Shown in pieces: positions 12,536 through 19,863 of a DNA stretch of 21,207 nt. Numbering within the stretch: position 1 is the stretch's first letter; the number at the start of each line of letters is the position of its first letter. A program made the translations under genes and the position numbers. Below the pieces are notes generated by a model. It saw only the letters and a program-made list of their open reading frames with translations, did no database searches and had not been told where the DNA came from. Source of the stretch: a virus; the IMG/VR virus record IMGVR_UViG_3300044627_001038, positions 1-21,207 of that record. One strand, given 5' to 3'.

Positions 12536-14002
12536 ATGGCCTACGATCCAAAATCTTTCCTAGATCAGGCCCTGAAGACAGGGTTTCAGTCTATTGTGGC
12601 TGGCCCCAGCGGGGAAGGCGATCCTGGCGGGCAGGTTTTAGACACAGTTGCGGAATTTAGTGGGGTTCAAGTTCGCCCGTTAGTTTACGGAGGAACCGAA
12701 GACGCACCTGAAAACGGGTATATGGTCAGTGCTCCGCTATCAGGAAAATATGAAGGTTACCACCGAAACGATATCTACGACAACAACGGGAAGTTTGTAC
12801 GAACCGCAATTTCTGAACCGCAAAAGACTTCTGGACTGACAGACCTTGCAAAATTTGCAGTAAACGCGGCAAGTTTTGGTGGTTTCGGCCCTATTGCTAC
12901 TGCTGCGGCAAACGCATACAAGGGAATTAACGCTGCCAAGAGTGGTGATTGGCTGTCTGCCGCTGCGTCAATTTTGCCGGGTGTTGGGGTGATACCTGGG
13001 GTTGACCCGGAACTTGCGAAGTCGTTAAAGACTGCCGGTGGCTACGCTAAAACCGGAAGCGCTCTTCAGAAAGCAATTGAGAACAAAGACATCCTTGGCG
13101 CACTAGGCGCAGCAGCTGATATTCCTGGTGTTCCACAAGTACCAAGTGATATCACTGACATTCTCAAGGGTGTTGGACAAGCAAACCGCATACGAGAAGC
13201 TGTAAAGAACGATAACTTCCAAGGACTTTTCAATGAGATAGTGGGGGCTAGTAAAGCTGGTAGCACATCTGGCAATAGATACTTCCCTGGATACGAGACG
13301 CCCGGAGAAATTCAAGAAGGCTTCTTTGATGTCGGTGGACCAGGGTACATGGAGCCCGACGCAGGGGATCTGCCTGACTTGGCGCTTGACCCGTATAAAG
13401 ATGACACTACGCCAGCCTCATTCAAACTGCCAACTGACGAAGATTACGAAGAGCTTGAAAGCATACTGCTACGGTATCCAGAGCAGCAAGAACGTGCTGC
13501 TGAACCCAAAACGTCAATGAGCCCGAACGAACTGAACAAGTTCCTTGAGGCGAACATTGACGATCCTGGCACAATTGATAAGTTGATGCAGGATTACTTC
13601 CCTGAGTTGTACCGCCAGACTATCGACGTAACTGGCACGCTGCCGAAGAAAGATGTCGTCATCTCGGACTGGGATTTCATGGAAGAGCCTGACCGCACGC
13701 CGGGTACGCCGCTTGACACGCCGTCAGATGAAGACAGAACTGTAGCAACAACGGGTACAACGGGTACAACAGGAACCACAGGTACGACGCGGACTACGGG
13801 TGGCGGTGGCGGCGGTGGTGGTGGAAGCAGCACAAAACCAGCGAGTTCTGGGCCAAACCTTGACGCCCTTATGAAGGCTTTGATGCTTATGCAGCAGCGT
13901 CCGCAAGAGCAGAAAGAACAGTACCAGTTGGCAAACATGCCCGACTACGAAGATTTGATGTATGGCCTAAGTAGCGGCGAAACGCCGTACATGAGAGGTT
14001 GA
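12536..14002 (+). CDS. Low-complexity probable internal virion protein with TGT and poly-Gly tracts
   Basis: A 488-residue protein. Residues 1-230 are Gly/Ala-rich and partly hydrophobic (FAVNAASFGGFGPIATAAAN, SILPGVGVIPGVDPELAKSL), like membrane-active parts of ejection proteins. The C-terminal third is acidic, then a linker PDRTPGTPLDTPSDEDRTV is followed by Thr-Thr-Gly repeats and nine Gly in a row (residues about 405-430), and a short helical tail. The linker PDRTPG(T/S)P and the TGT tract recur near the start of the next gene, including an exact 16-base DNA repeat (13691-13706 and 14073-14088), so the two genes share a duplicated or exchanged segment. The start has no clear SD; it begins 1 base after the previous TGA. 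The 5' part looks more A/T-rich than its neighbours. Confidence 0.6.
   Translation: MAYDPKSFLDQALKTGFQSIVAGPSGEGDPGGQVLDTVAEFSGVQVRPLVYGGTEDAPENGYMVSAPLSGKYEGYHRNDIYDNNGKFVRTAISEPQKTSGLTDLAKFAVNAASFGGFGPIATAAANAYKGINAAKSGDWLSAAASILPGVGVIPGVDPELAKSLKTAGGYAKTGSALQKAIENKDILGALGAAADIPGVPQVPSDITDILKGVGQANRIREAVKNDNFQGLFNEIVGASKAGSTSGNRYFPGYETPGEIQEGFFDVGGPGYMEPDAGDLPDLALDPYKDDTTPASFKLPTDEDYEELESILLRYPEQQERAAEPKTSMSPNELNKFLEANIDDPGTIDKLMQDYFPELYRQTIDVTGTLPKKDVVISDWDFMEEPDRTPGTPLDTPSDEDRTVATTGTTGTTGTTGTTRTTGGGGGGGGGSSTKPASSGPNLDALMKALMLMQQRPQEQKEQYQLANMPDYEDLMYGLSSGETPYMRG
13691..13706 (+). repeat. Exact 16-base direct repeat, copy 1
   Basis: GACCGCACGCCGGGTA occurs here near the 3' end of one gene and again at 14073-14088 near the 5' end of the next. 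Both encode the linker D-R-T-P-G in the same frame, and the flanking residues are also similar. Confidence 0.8.
13748..13825 (+). repeat. Thr-Thr-Gly and poly-Gly coding tract
   Basis: Nine-base-period Thr-Thr-Gly codons (aca acg ggt and variants), then nine Gly codons in a row, at residues about 405-430 of the 12536-14002 product. This GGT/GGC run could vary in length by slippage without changing frame. Confidence 0.8.
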
Positions 14003-14003
14003 T

Positions 14004-16307
14004 ATGCCGCTTATAGTAAATCCCACCACGGGCGAGTTGGAATGGCAAGACGATGACTTCACAGAAGTTCCCGACCGCACGCCGGGTAGTCCAACGGACA
14101 CAACTCCGGGCACCGTGAGTCCTGATGACGATAGGACTGTATCTACAACAGGCTTAACGTGGGACGCACTCAGGCGATTTATTACTTCCCCTCAAGGCAT
14201 CGCGGGTCTCGGCGGTGCTGCGCTAAGTTTCCTTGACCGAGCGCCTCCTTCCGGTGGTGGTACGACACAAACCTATCAAGGTCCCGCTCAACTGACCCGC
14301 ACGATGGTGCAGGGGCCGTATGGCCCGTTGGCCGAGTACCAATCTCCGTTCCTCTCTGGTGCTCCGACGTATCAGTCGTTCCAGTCTCCGACGTTCCCTG
14401 GTCTGGTGGGCGCTCCCGCTCCGGGGCCTGCCCCTGCCCCTGCTGAAAGAACCGCTGCCTCCAAGGTTGCGGAGTATCGTCAGTGGGCAAGCTATGGTCT
14501 GTCAGATGACCGTATCCGCCGTATTGCCGAAGTGATCTATGGCCCGCAAACCGATGCAGCGTGGGCAGAACTTCGTCGAATGGCTGGTGCTGACACGGGG
14601 GGTGTGAGGTCTACGGGCACTACGGGCACTACGGGAACTGCAAGAACCACAGGTACTACAGGAACCACAGGAACTGCAAGAACGGCAAGAACCACAGGCA
14701 CCACGGGCGATGTAGGGGTTGATGCTGGACGCGGTGGTATTGGTTATGGTGCGCCCGCTAACCCTGCGTTTTTCTCGCAGCAGCCAAGTTTTACAAGACT
14801 TTCCAAAACATCTACACCATCTCAAATTTCCGCTGCATATGACGAGTTTGTAGCAAGTCGCGGTGGAGACACTGAGGCAAACCGCGCTGAAGCACTGCAA
14901 TTCTTGCAAAGCAAAGGAATAAGTCAGCCAAAGATCAATGACGCATATTCCAAGTTTCAGAAGGGCGAAACGGTAGCTGAGATAACAGGTTTATCTCAAA
15001 AAGACTGGGAGAAAGAAGCTACGTTTGCTGCACGCGAAACCCCAGGAAGTAGAACATTAGGCATTTGGCGAGACCCTACATCAGGCAAAGGGATAGCAGT
15101 AACGGCAGACAGCCGAGGCCAACCCGCCAATTTCACATACATAAGCGAAGAAGGCATCGCTGGTAACTCATCTATATTTCACCCAAGAGATCTTTACGAA
15201 AACGCCAATAAATGGGGCATTGACCTTTCAAATATATGGCAACTAGGCGATCTTTTGGATGAAAAGAAAGTCAAGTACAAGCCGTATGAGCTTTACCAAG
15301 GTACAGGATCGGATCATGGTATTAACTTTTACGACATTGCGCAAGGCGGCCTAGGTACTGCCTATGATTGGACAAAAGATCCGCTGGTGCATCTGAAGGG
15401 GGAGTCTGGGGCTACGTCGCTCGCTAACGCTCAGGCTTTGGCGTCGCGTCTTGGAGTTAAGAAAAACCCATTTGTTACTACTGAGCGAGGAATTGATCCT
15501 TCAAGGTTCACCACATTGGGGGCTGAGCGGGGCGATCCAAGGTCTAATGTCGCTTTTACTGGTGGCACTGCAAGCTGGTACAGAACACCTCAGGAAGCAC
15601 AAAACTACCTTAACCGAATTGGAGGTGGTGTCTTATACGACACACGCGTAGGAGGTACTCGCGGACCAAATCCGTTTGTGCTTAACACCAGTGGGCTTGA
15701 CCTTAAAAGTTCAACCGGGATAGCGAACGCCTACGACCAATTTCTTGCTACACAGCAAGGCGGGGATACGGCGGCATCTCGTGCTCAAGCGCAGAATTTT
15801 TTGCAGGCTCAGGGTGTTCAGCAGCCTCTTATCAACCAAGCCTACGATGTCTACAAAAATGATCTAATGGATCCCAAGGGGATTGCAAGTAAGTACAACG
15901 AGTTCATTTCTTCACGAGGCGGTGACACTGAGGCCAATCGGGCAGAGGCTCTTCAGTACCTGCAAGGTCAGGGCATTGCTCAGCCCATGATCAACCAAGC
16001 CTACGATGTCTTCAAGCAAGGCAATTTTGCTCACGGCGGCGCTGTCCAGATGGAAGACGGCGGGTTCGTGATGACCAAGCGGGCGGTGGACGGCGCTGGT
16101 GGTCCGCAGGGTATACAGCAACTGGTCCCAGGTGCGAGAATGATCCGTGGTCCCGGGCATGGCACAAGTGACTCCATCCCTGCAGTGATCAACGGGCGAA
16201 ACGGACAGACCCCTGCAAGGCTCTCCAACGGCGAAGCCTATGTCCCACCGGGGCGCAACACCAAAGGGCTATACGCCCTGATGCACCAGCTTGAAAGGAA
16301 AGCGTGA
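14004..16307 (+). CDS. Large repeat-bearing probable internal virion protein
   Basis: A 767-residue protein. The N-terminus has the linker PDRTPGSPTDTTPG, then Pro/Gln/Thr-rich sequence. Residues 204-235 are Thr-Gly-Thr/Ala-Arg-Thr repeats. A helical module of about 50 residues occurs three times: 270-322, 569-623 and 624-675, with the shared core (A)Y(D/N)xFxxSxGGDTxAxRAxAxxxLQxxGIxQPxIN. Between the first and second copies lies an unrelated 246-residue block with GFNFYDI-like aromatic segments and no motif I know. The C-terminus (FAHGGAVQMEDGGFVM, then VPGARMIRGPGHGTSDSIPA and ARLSNGEAYVPPGRNTKG) resembles the SIPAxLxxGExVxP ending I recall from internal or tape-measure-like phage proteins. 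GAGAGG about 8 bases before the ATG supports the start. The stop overlaps the next ATG (TGATG). Confidence 0.68.
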   Translation: MPLIVNPTTGELEWQDDDFTEVPDRTPGSPTDTTPGTVSPDDDRTVSTTGLTWDALRRFITSPQGIAGLGGAALSFLDRAPPSGGGTTQTYQGPAQLTRTMVQGPYGPLAEYQSPFLSGAPTYQSFQSPTFPGLVGAPAPGPAPAPAERTAASKVAEYRQWASYGLSDDRIRRIAEVIYGPQTDAAWAELRRMAGADTGGVRSTGTTGTTGTARTTGTTGTTGTARTARTTGTTGDVGVDAGRGGIGYGAPANPAFFSQQPSFTRLSKTSTPSQISAAYDEFVASRGGDTEANRAEALQFLQSKGISQPKINDAYSKFQKGETVAEITGLSQKDWEKEATFAARETPGSRTLGIWRDPTSGKGIAVTADSRGQPANFTYISEEGIAGNSSIFHPRDLYENANKWGIDLSNIWQLGDLLDEKKVKYKPYELYQGTGSDHGINFYDIAQGGLGTAYDWTKDPLVHLKGESGATSLANAQALASRLGVKKNPFVTTERGIDPSRFTTLGAERGDPRSNVAFTGGTASWYRTPQEAQNYLNRIGGGVLYDTRVGGTRGPNPFVLNTSGLDLKSSTGIANAYDQFLATQQGGDTAASRAQAQNFLQAQGVQQPLINQAYDVYKNDLMDPKGIASKYNEFISSRGGDTEANRAEALQYLQGQGIAQPMINQAYDVFKQGNFAHGGAVQMEDGGFVMTKRAVDGAGGPQGIQQLVPGARMIRGPGHGTSDSIPAVINGRNGQTPARLSNGEAYVPPGRNTKGLYALMHQLERKA
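14073..14088 (+). repeat. Exact 16-base direct repeat, copy 2
   Basis: Second copy of the sequence at 13691-13706, 382 bases apart, in the matching linker of the next gene. Confidence 0.8.
14613..14708 (+). repeat. Thr/Gly/Ala-Arg low-complexity coding tract
   Basis: Codons for Thr-Gly-Thr, Thr-Gly and Thr-Ala-Arg units alternate at residues 204-235 of the 14004-16307 product. It is related in style to the tract at 13748-13825 of the previous gene, and copy changes here would keep the frame. Confidence 0.8.
14811..14969 (+). repeat. 50-residue helical module, copy 1
   Basis: Residues 270-322 of the 14004-16307 product. The core SRGGDTEANRAEALQ is identical to that of copy 3 (15873-16028), while the DNA differs in many third positions, so the protein sequence has been conserved. 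Confidence 0.85.
15708..15872 (+). repeat. 50-residue helical module, copy 2
   Basis: Residues 569-623, the more divergent copy: TQQGGDTAASRAQAQNFLQA. It abuts copy 3 directly and is separated from copy 1 by an unrelated 246-residue block. Confidence 0.8.
15873..16028 (+). repeat. 50-residue helical module, copy 3
   Basis: Residues 624-675. It has the same GGDTEANRAEALQ core as copy 1 and the AYDVFK end of copy 2, and runs directly into the FAHGGAV motif. Confidence 0.85.
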
Positions 16308-18127
16308 TGGCTACCGCCCTCGATCCGTCTCAGTCCACGCTGAGCCCAAATTTCGCGCCTTACGTTTACAACTATCTTGCGTTGGGCGAGGGTGCGGCCA
16401 AGCTGCCTTTCCAGCCGTTTACAGGGCAACGCTTTGTTGGGCCATCGAACCTGCAGACGCAGGCGTTCTCGGGACTTGCTGGTCTTCAACAGCCAAGCCA
16501 GTTTCAAACCGCGTCAAATCTGTTCACAGATGCTGGTACGCGGGCGATGGGGTTTGGGTACAACCCGTCTGGAACACCTTCCTATGGGCAGGTGGGTTCT
16601 CAAAACATCTTCTCTCAGTACCAAGCCCCCGACGCTTTCCAGCCTGGGTTGTTCCAGAACCGTTTTCAAGGCCCCGGCGCATACCAGCCACAAGGTGCTA
16701 CGTCTGGTTTCCAGATGCCGTCGCCGTATCAGGCGGGAAACTTTTCGTCAGGGTTTGGCTATCAAGCTGGTCCAACAACGCAGTTTCAGAATCAGTTTCA
16801 AGGCCCCGGCTCGTACCGTCCGTCTACTGACTTTACTCAAGGGATTGGTGGTCAGAGCTACAACGCCAATCAGTTTCAGACGGGGCTCGGCCCGGTCAGG
16901 TCCGTTCAGGACTATATGAGCGATTACGTCGGTGGTGTATCAGACATCGCTGCGCGTGAAGCTACTCGTCAGGCAGACGTAAGTCGGCAGGCGGAGCAGG
17001 GGCGTTTGGCTCAAGCGGGAGCGTTTGGTGGTGCGCGGCAGGCCATCATGGAAGCTGAGCGTCAGAGAAATCTTGGTACGCAGATCGGAGATATCCGAGC
17101 CAAGGGGTTGCAAGAAGCGTTTGACCGTGCACAACAACAACGTCTGCAAGAAGCTGGATTGGGTCTGGAAGCACAACGTGCTACTGAGGCATCGCGTCAA
17201 TTTGGTGCTTCTTTCGGTCAGCAAGGGCTTGGTCAGCTTCTCCAAGCACGGCAAATGGGTGAGCAGGCGCAGCAGTTCGGTGCTCAACAGGGCATGCAAG
17301 CGGCTCAACTGCAGGCGCAGTATGGTTTGTCTGCTCAACAGGCTCAGGAAGCAGCACGCCAGTTCAATGCGGGTCAAACGCTCAACGCTGCACAGATCCA
17401 AGCGCAATTTGGTCTGGATGCCCAGAAAGCGCAGGAGATGTCTCGTCAGTTTGGCGCTCAGCAGGCTATGACGGGGGCGACGACTGGTGCTCAGTTGGGG
17501 CTTCAAGCTCAACAGCAAACCGCTCAGGATCGTCAGTTTGCGGCGCAGCAGGCAATGAACGCGCAGCAGCTTCAGGCTCAGTACGGTCTGAGTGCAGATC
17601 AGGCAGCAGAAGCATCTCGGCAGTTTGCCTCCGGTCAGCGTATGACGGCGGCGGATCTCCAAGCTAGGTTTGGTCTGGACGCTCAAAAGGCCAACCAGAT
17701 GGCCTCGATGCAGGCTCAGCAGTACAACCAGCAAGCAGCACTGGAAGCGAATCGGCAGGCTGAAGCGTCTCGGCAGTTCGGTGCTACTTACGGCATGGAT
17801 GCACTGCGTCAGCAACTTGCAGCAGGTCAGGCACTTGCCGGTTTGGGGCAAACTCAGTATGGTACGCAACTGCAAGGTCTTGAGTCTTTGCTCCGCGCAG
17901 GCGCAACGCAGCAGCAGCTTGCTCAACAGCCGCTTGACTTTGGTTACCAGCAGTTCCAAGAGTCTATGAAATACCCGATGCAGCAAGCTCAGTTCATGCA
18001 GTCTTTGGCGCAAGGTCTGCCGCTTCAGGCGCGACCATATAACGAGGGTGATTCAGGGCTTGGCTCCGCGTTGAGCGGTGGGCTGTCTGGGTTGGCTCTG
18101 TTTAGGGCCCTCTTTCCGAACGGATAA
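16307..18127 (+). CDS. Gln/Ala-rich repetitive virion protein (29-residue repeats)
   Basis: A 606-residue protein. The N-terminal 215 residues are aromatic/Gln/Pro-rich (RFVGPSNLQTQAFSGLAGLQ and two NxFQGPG(A/S)Y units). A conserved-looking helical segment follows at about 228-280, containing GRLAQAGAFGGARQAIMEAE. Residues 337-481 hold an exact 29-residue repeat (five units from 17315, every 87 bases) with AQ(Y/F)GL(S/D)AQ at the start and (A/S)RQF mid-unit. The C-terminus ends in a Gly/Leu patch and ALFPNG. I recall proteins with QAGAFGGxRQAIMEAE from many aquatic phages, annotated as structural. The predicted long helices and lack of membrane segments fit an internal or tail-associated role. 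I chose the ATG at 16307 (overlapping the previous TGA) over the GTG at 16304. Confidence 0.68.
   Translation: MATALDPSQSTLSPNFAPYVYNYLALGEGAAKLPFQPFTGQRFVGPSNLQTQAFSGLAGLQQPSQFQTASNLFTDAGTRAMGFGYNPSGTPSYGQVGSQNIFSQYQAPDAFQPGLFQNRFQGPGAYQPQGATSGFQMPSPYQAGNFSSGFGYQAGPTTQFQNQFQGPGSYRPSTDFTQGIGGQSYNANQFQTGLGPVRSVQDYMSDYVGGVSDIAAREATRQADVSRQAEQGRLAQAGAFGGARQAIMEAERQRNLGTQIGDIRAKGLQEAFDRAQQQRLQEAGLGLEAQRATEASRQFGASFGQQGLGQLLQARQMGEQAQQFGAQQGMQAAQLQAQYGLSAQQAQEAARQFNAGQTLNAAQIQAQFGLDAQKAQEMSRQFGAQQAMTGATTGAQLGLQAQQQTAQDRQFAAQQAMNAQQLQAQYGLSADQAAEASRQFASGQRMTAADLQARFGLDAQKANQMASMQAQQYNQQAALEANRQAEASRQFGATYGMDALRQQLAAGQALAGLGQTQYGTQLQGLESLLRAGATQQQLAQQPLDFGYQQFQESMKYPMQQAQFMQSLAQGLPLQARPYNEGDSGLGSALSGGLSGLALFRALFPNG
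17315..17749 (+). repeat. Five in-phase 87-base (29-residue) units
   Basis: Units start at 17315, 17402, 17489, 17576 and 17663. Each opens with A-(Q/R)-(Y/F/L)-G-L and carries a (R/D)-Q-F near residue 15-17, except the last, which is degenerate. The exact spacing suggests tandem duplication of one unit followed by sequence drift. Confidence 0.88.
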
Positions 18128-18130
18128 ACC

Positions 18131-19861
18131 ATGATGAATCAAATGCAAATGGCGGGACCGATGCCTGGGCAAGCACAGGGTATCCAGCAAGTTTTGCCAG
18201 GGATGATGCCGAAGCAGGGTGCTCCGACGCCCCAAGCGATGGTTGGCCCGCTGTCTCAAATGCACCTGCAGCAGTTGACGCAGATGATGCTCAACCCGCG
18301 CCCGGAAGGCCCTCCGTTGTATGCGGTGCTGTCGGCAATCACTGAGAAGCAGAAGCAAGCCCAGGCGCAGGCGTCAATGCAGCGCCAAATGGCTATGGCG
18401 CAGGGGCAGCAAGCAGCACAGCAGCCTCCTGTAGCGCAGGAAGTCTTGGCGCAAGCGCAGCAGATGCAGGCCGAAGAGCCCGTCATGGCAGCGTATGGCG
18501 GCGAGATGCACGGCTACGCAGGCGGCGGTGCGGTTGCGTTTGGGGGCGGTGGAAACCCTGAAATAGAACAGATCCTAAAGAAGAGTCCGATGATGCGGAC
18601 GCCCGAGGAGAATGAAAAACTCCGCGCCGCCGGTATAGGTTTGGAAAGACGTCAACCCGCCCCAGAAGGCAGCGGAGTAGACAGAGTAAATCGGTACCTC
18701 AAAGGTATTTTTGGAGACCCTTCACCTGTTTCATACTCTAGCGGTATTGATGAAGTACTTGCGGCTGAAAAAGCACGTACCCCTACAGCGATGACTTCGC
18801 AGCAAATGGAGATGGCAACGCAGTCTGCCCCCGTTGCAGCACCACGCCCTCCGGGCGCAACACGTCCGGGTACTGGGATTGCACAAGGTCAAAACCGTCC
18901 ACAAAACCGCCCGCAGATGCCACCCACCGCAGCGCTTGGGCAAGGGCTTGGTAGCTTCGTGGAACAGACTGGCACCCCTGCCCCTGACAAGTGGGCTGAA
19001 ATTGAAGCCGGTGGTATTGCGGGTGTTAAAGCCCTACAAGACATATTGCGCAAGCAGGGTGAATCCGACCCTGAACTGATGAAGCTACGCGAAGCTGCTT
19101 ACAAGTCTTCTCAAGATATTGCCGCACGTCGTGAGCGTGATCGGCAGGCGATGCTGGAGTCTGGGCAGAAACAGTACGATGATATAACTGACCTGCTCAT
19201 TGGTGCAGCGGGTGGGGCAAGAGGCAAGACGTTCGGTGATGTGTTGTCTGGTGCAGTTGGCGGCGCTGGTACTGCTCGTACTGCAAAGCGTGCGGAGTTC
19301 CAAAAAGTTAAAGAAGCTGCTCGTCAGGAACAGAATGCTATTGACAATCTCAACCAAGCGCTGGCTGATAAGCGCGTGGCAGACCGTAGCGGTGATGTGG
19401 ACAAGAGGAGAGAAGCGGACCGTAAGGTTGCTGAAGCTGAACTGAAGGTCACTGATCTGCGTTCTGGTATTCAGGAAAAACGAGCCACTGAAGCCGATCG
19501 CGTTGAACAGCGTAGGCTCACCGCTCGTGGTCAAGACCTGCAACGGCAGACGACACTTGAAGCCGCACGTATCGGAGCCGCAGCGCGTGAAAGTGCATCG
19601 GATATTGCTGAGAAACGATTTGCGCTGCAACAACTTAGGGCTGATCCTGAGTACACTGCTGCAATGAACAAGATCAAGGAGCTTTCAAAAGCTGCTGGAA
19701 TGAGTAATGCTCCAACGGTCCAAGCTGCGTTTAGAGCCGCCCAACAAGAGGCGTTAGCAGTTGCAAAACGGTATGGTTTGACTCCTAAAGATATTGGAGC
19801 CACAGGGGCGGATGCTGGCGCAGCACCGGCTGGAAATGATCCGCTTGGTATCAGGAAGTAA
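18131..19861 (+). CDS. Large coiled-coil virion protein, probable internal protein
   Basis: A 576-residue protein. The first 115 residues are Met/Gln/Pro-rich (MMNQMQMAGPMPGQAQGIQQ) and include AAYGGEM and YAGGGAVAFGGGG (the second motif at nt 18515-18535). A proline-rich, variable middle (about 200-280) is followed by GQGLGSFVEQTGTPAPD and a long charged helical region of about 230 residues (about 295-525), containing KLREAAYKSSQDIAARRERD and EQNAIDNLNQALADKRVADR, likely a coiled coil. The C-terminus is Ala-rich and ends NDPLGIRK. There is no enzyme motif. Neighbours and architecture suggest an internal virion protein that may act with the 16307 and 19864 products. The start ATG at 18131 is 3 bases after the previous TAA; an ATG also lies at 18134. 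Confidence 0.64.
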   Translation: MMNQMQMAGPMPGQAQGIQQVLPGMMPKQGAPTPQAMVGPLSQMHLQQLTQMMLNPRPEGPPLYAVLSAITEKQKQAQAQASMQRQMAMAQGQQAAQQPPVAQEVLAQAQQMQAEEPVMAAYGGEMHGYAGGGAVAFGGGGNPEIEQILKKSPMMRTPEENEKLRAAGIGLERRQPAPEGSGVDRVNRYLKGIFGDPSPVSYSSGIDEVLAAEKARTPTAMTSQQMEMATQSAPVAAPRPPGATRPGTGIAQGQNRPQNRPQMPPTAALGQGLGSFVEQTGTPAPDKWAEIEAGGIAGVKALQDILRKQGESDPELMKLREAAYKSSQDIAARRERDRQAMLESGQKQYDDITDLLIGAAGGARGKTFGDVLSGAVGGAGTARTAKRAEFQKVKEAARQEQNAIDNLNQALADKRVADRSGDVDKRREADRKVAEAELKVTDLRSGIQEKRATEADRVEQRRLTARGQDLQRQTTLEAARIGAAARESASDIAEKRFALQQLRADPEYTAAMNKIKELSKAAGMSNAPTVQAAFRAAQQEALAVAKRYGLTPKDIGATGADAGAAPAGNDPLGIRK

Positions 19862-19863
19862 AT

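Noticed and set aside
16291-16919. Two forward frames of about 180 residues overlapping the 16307 gene
   Set aside because: Both lie inside a gene with a better start and a coherent repeat structure; their products are Arg/Ser/Trp-rich and look like out-of-frame readings.
16940-18013. A 357-residue open frame on the - strand
   Set aside because: It lies wholly opposite the repetitive Gln/Ala-rich gene; the CAG/GCT-rich codons read as Leu/Ser/Arg on the other strand, so stops are rare by composition. No SD, no sensible domain, and it repeats with the sense-strand repeat.
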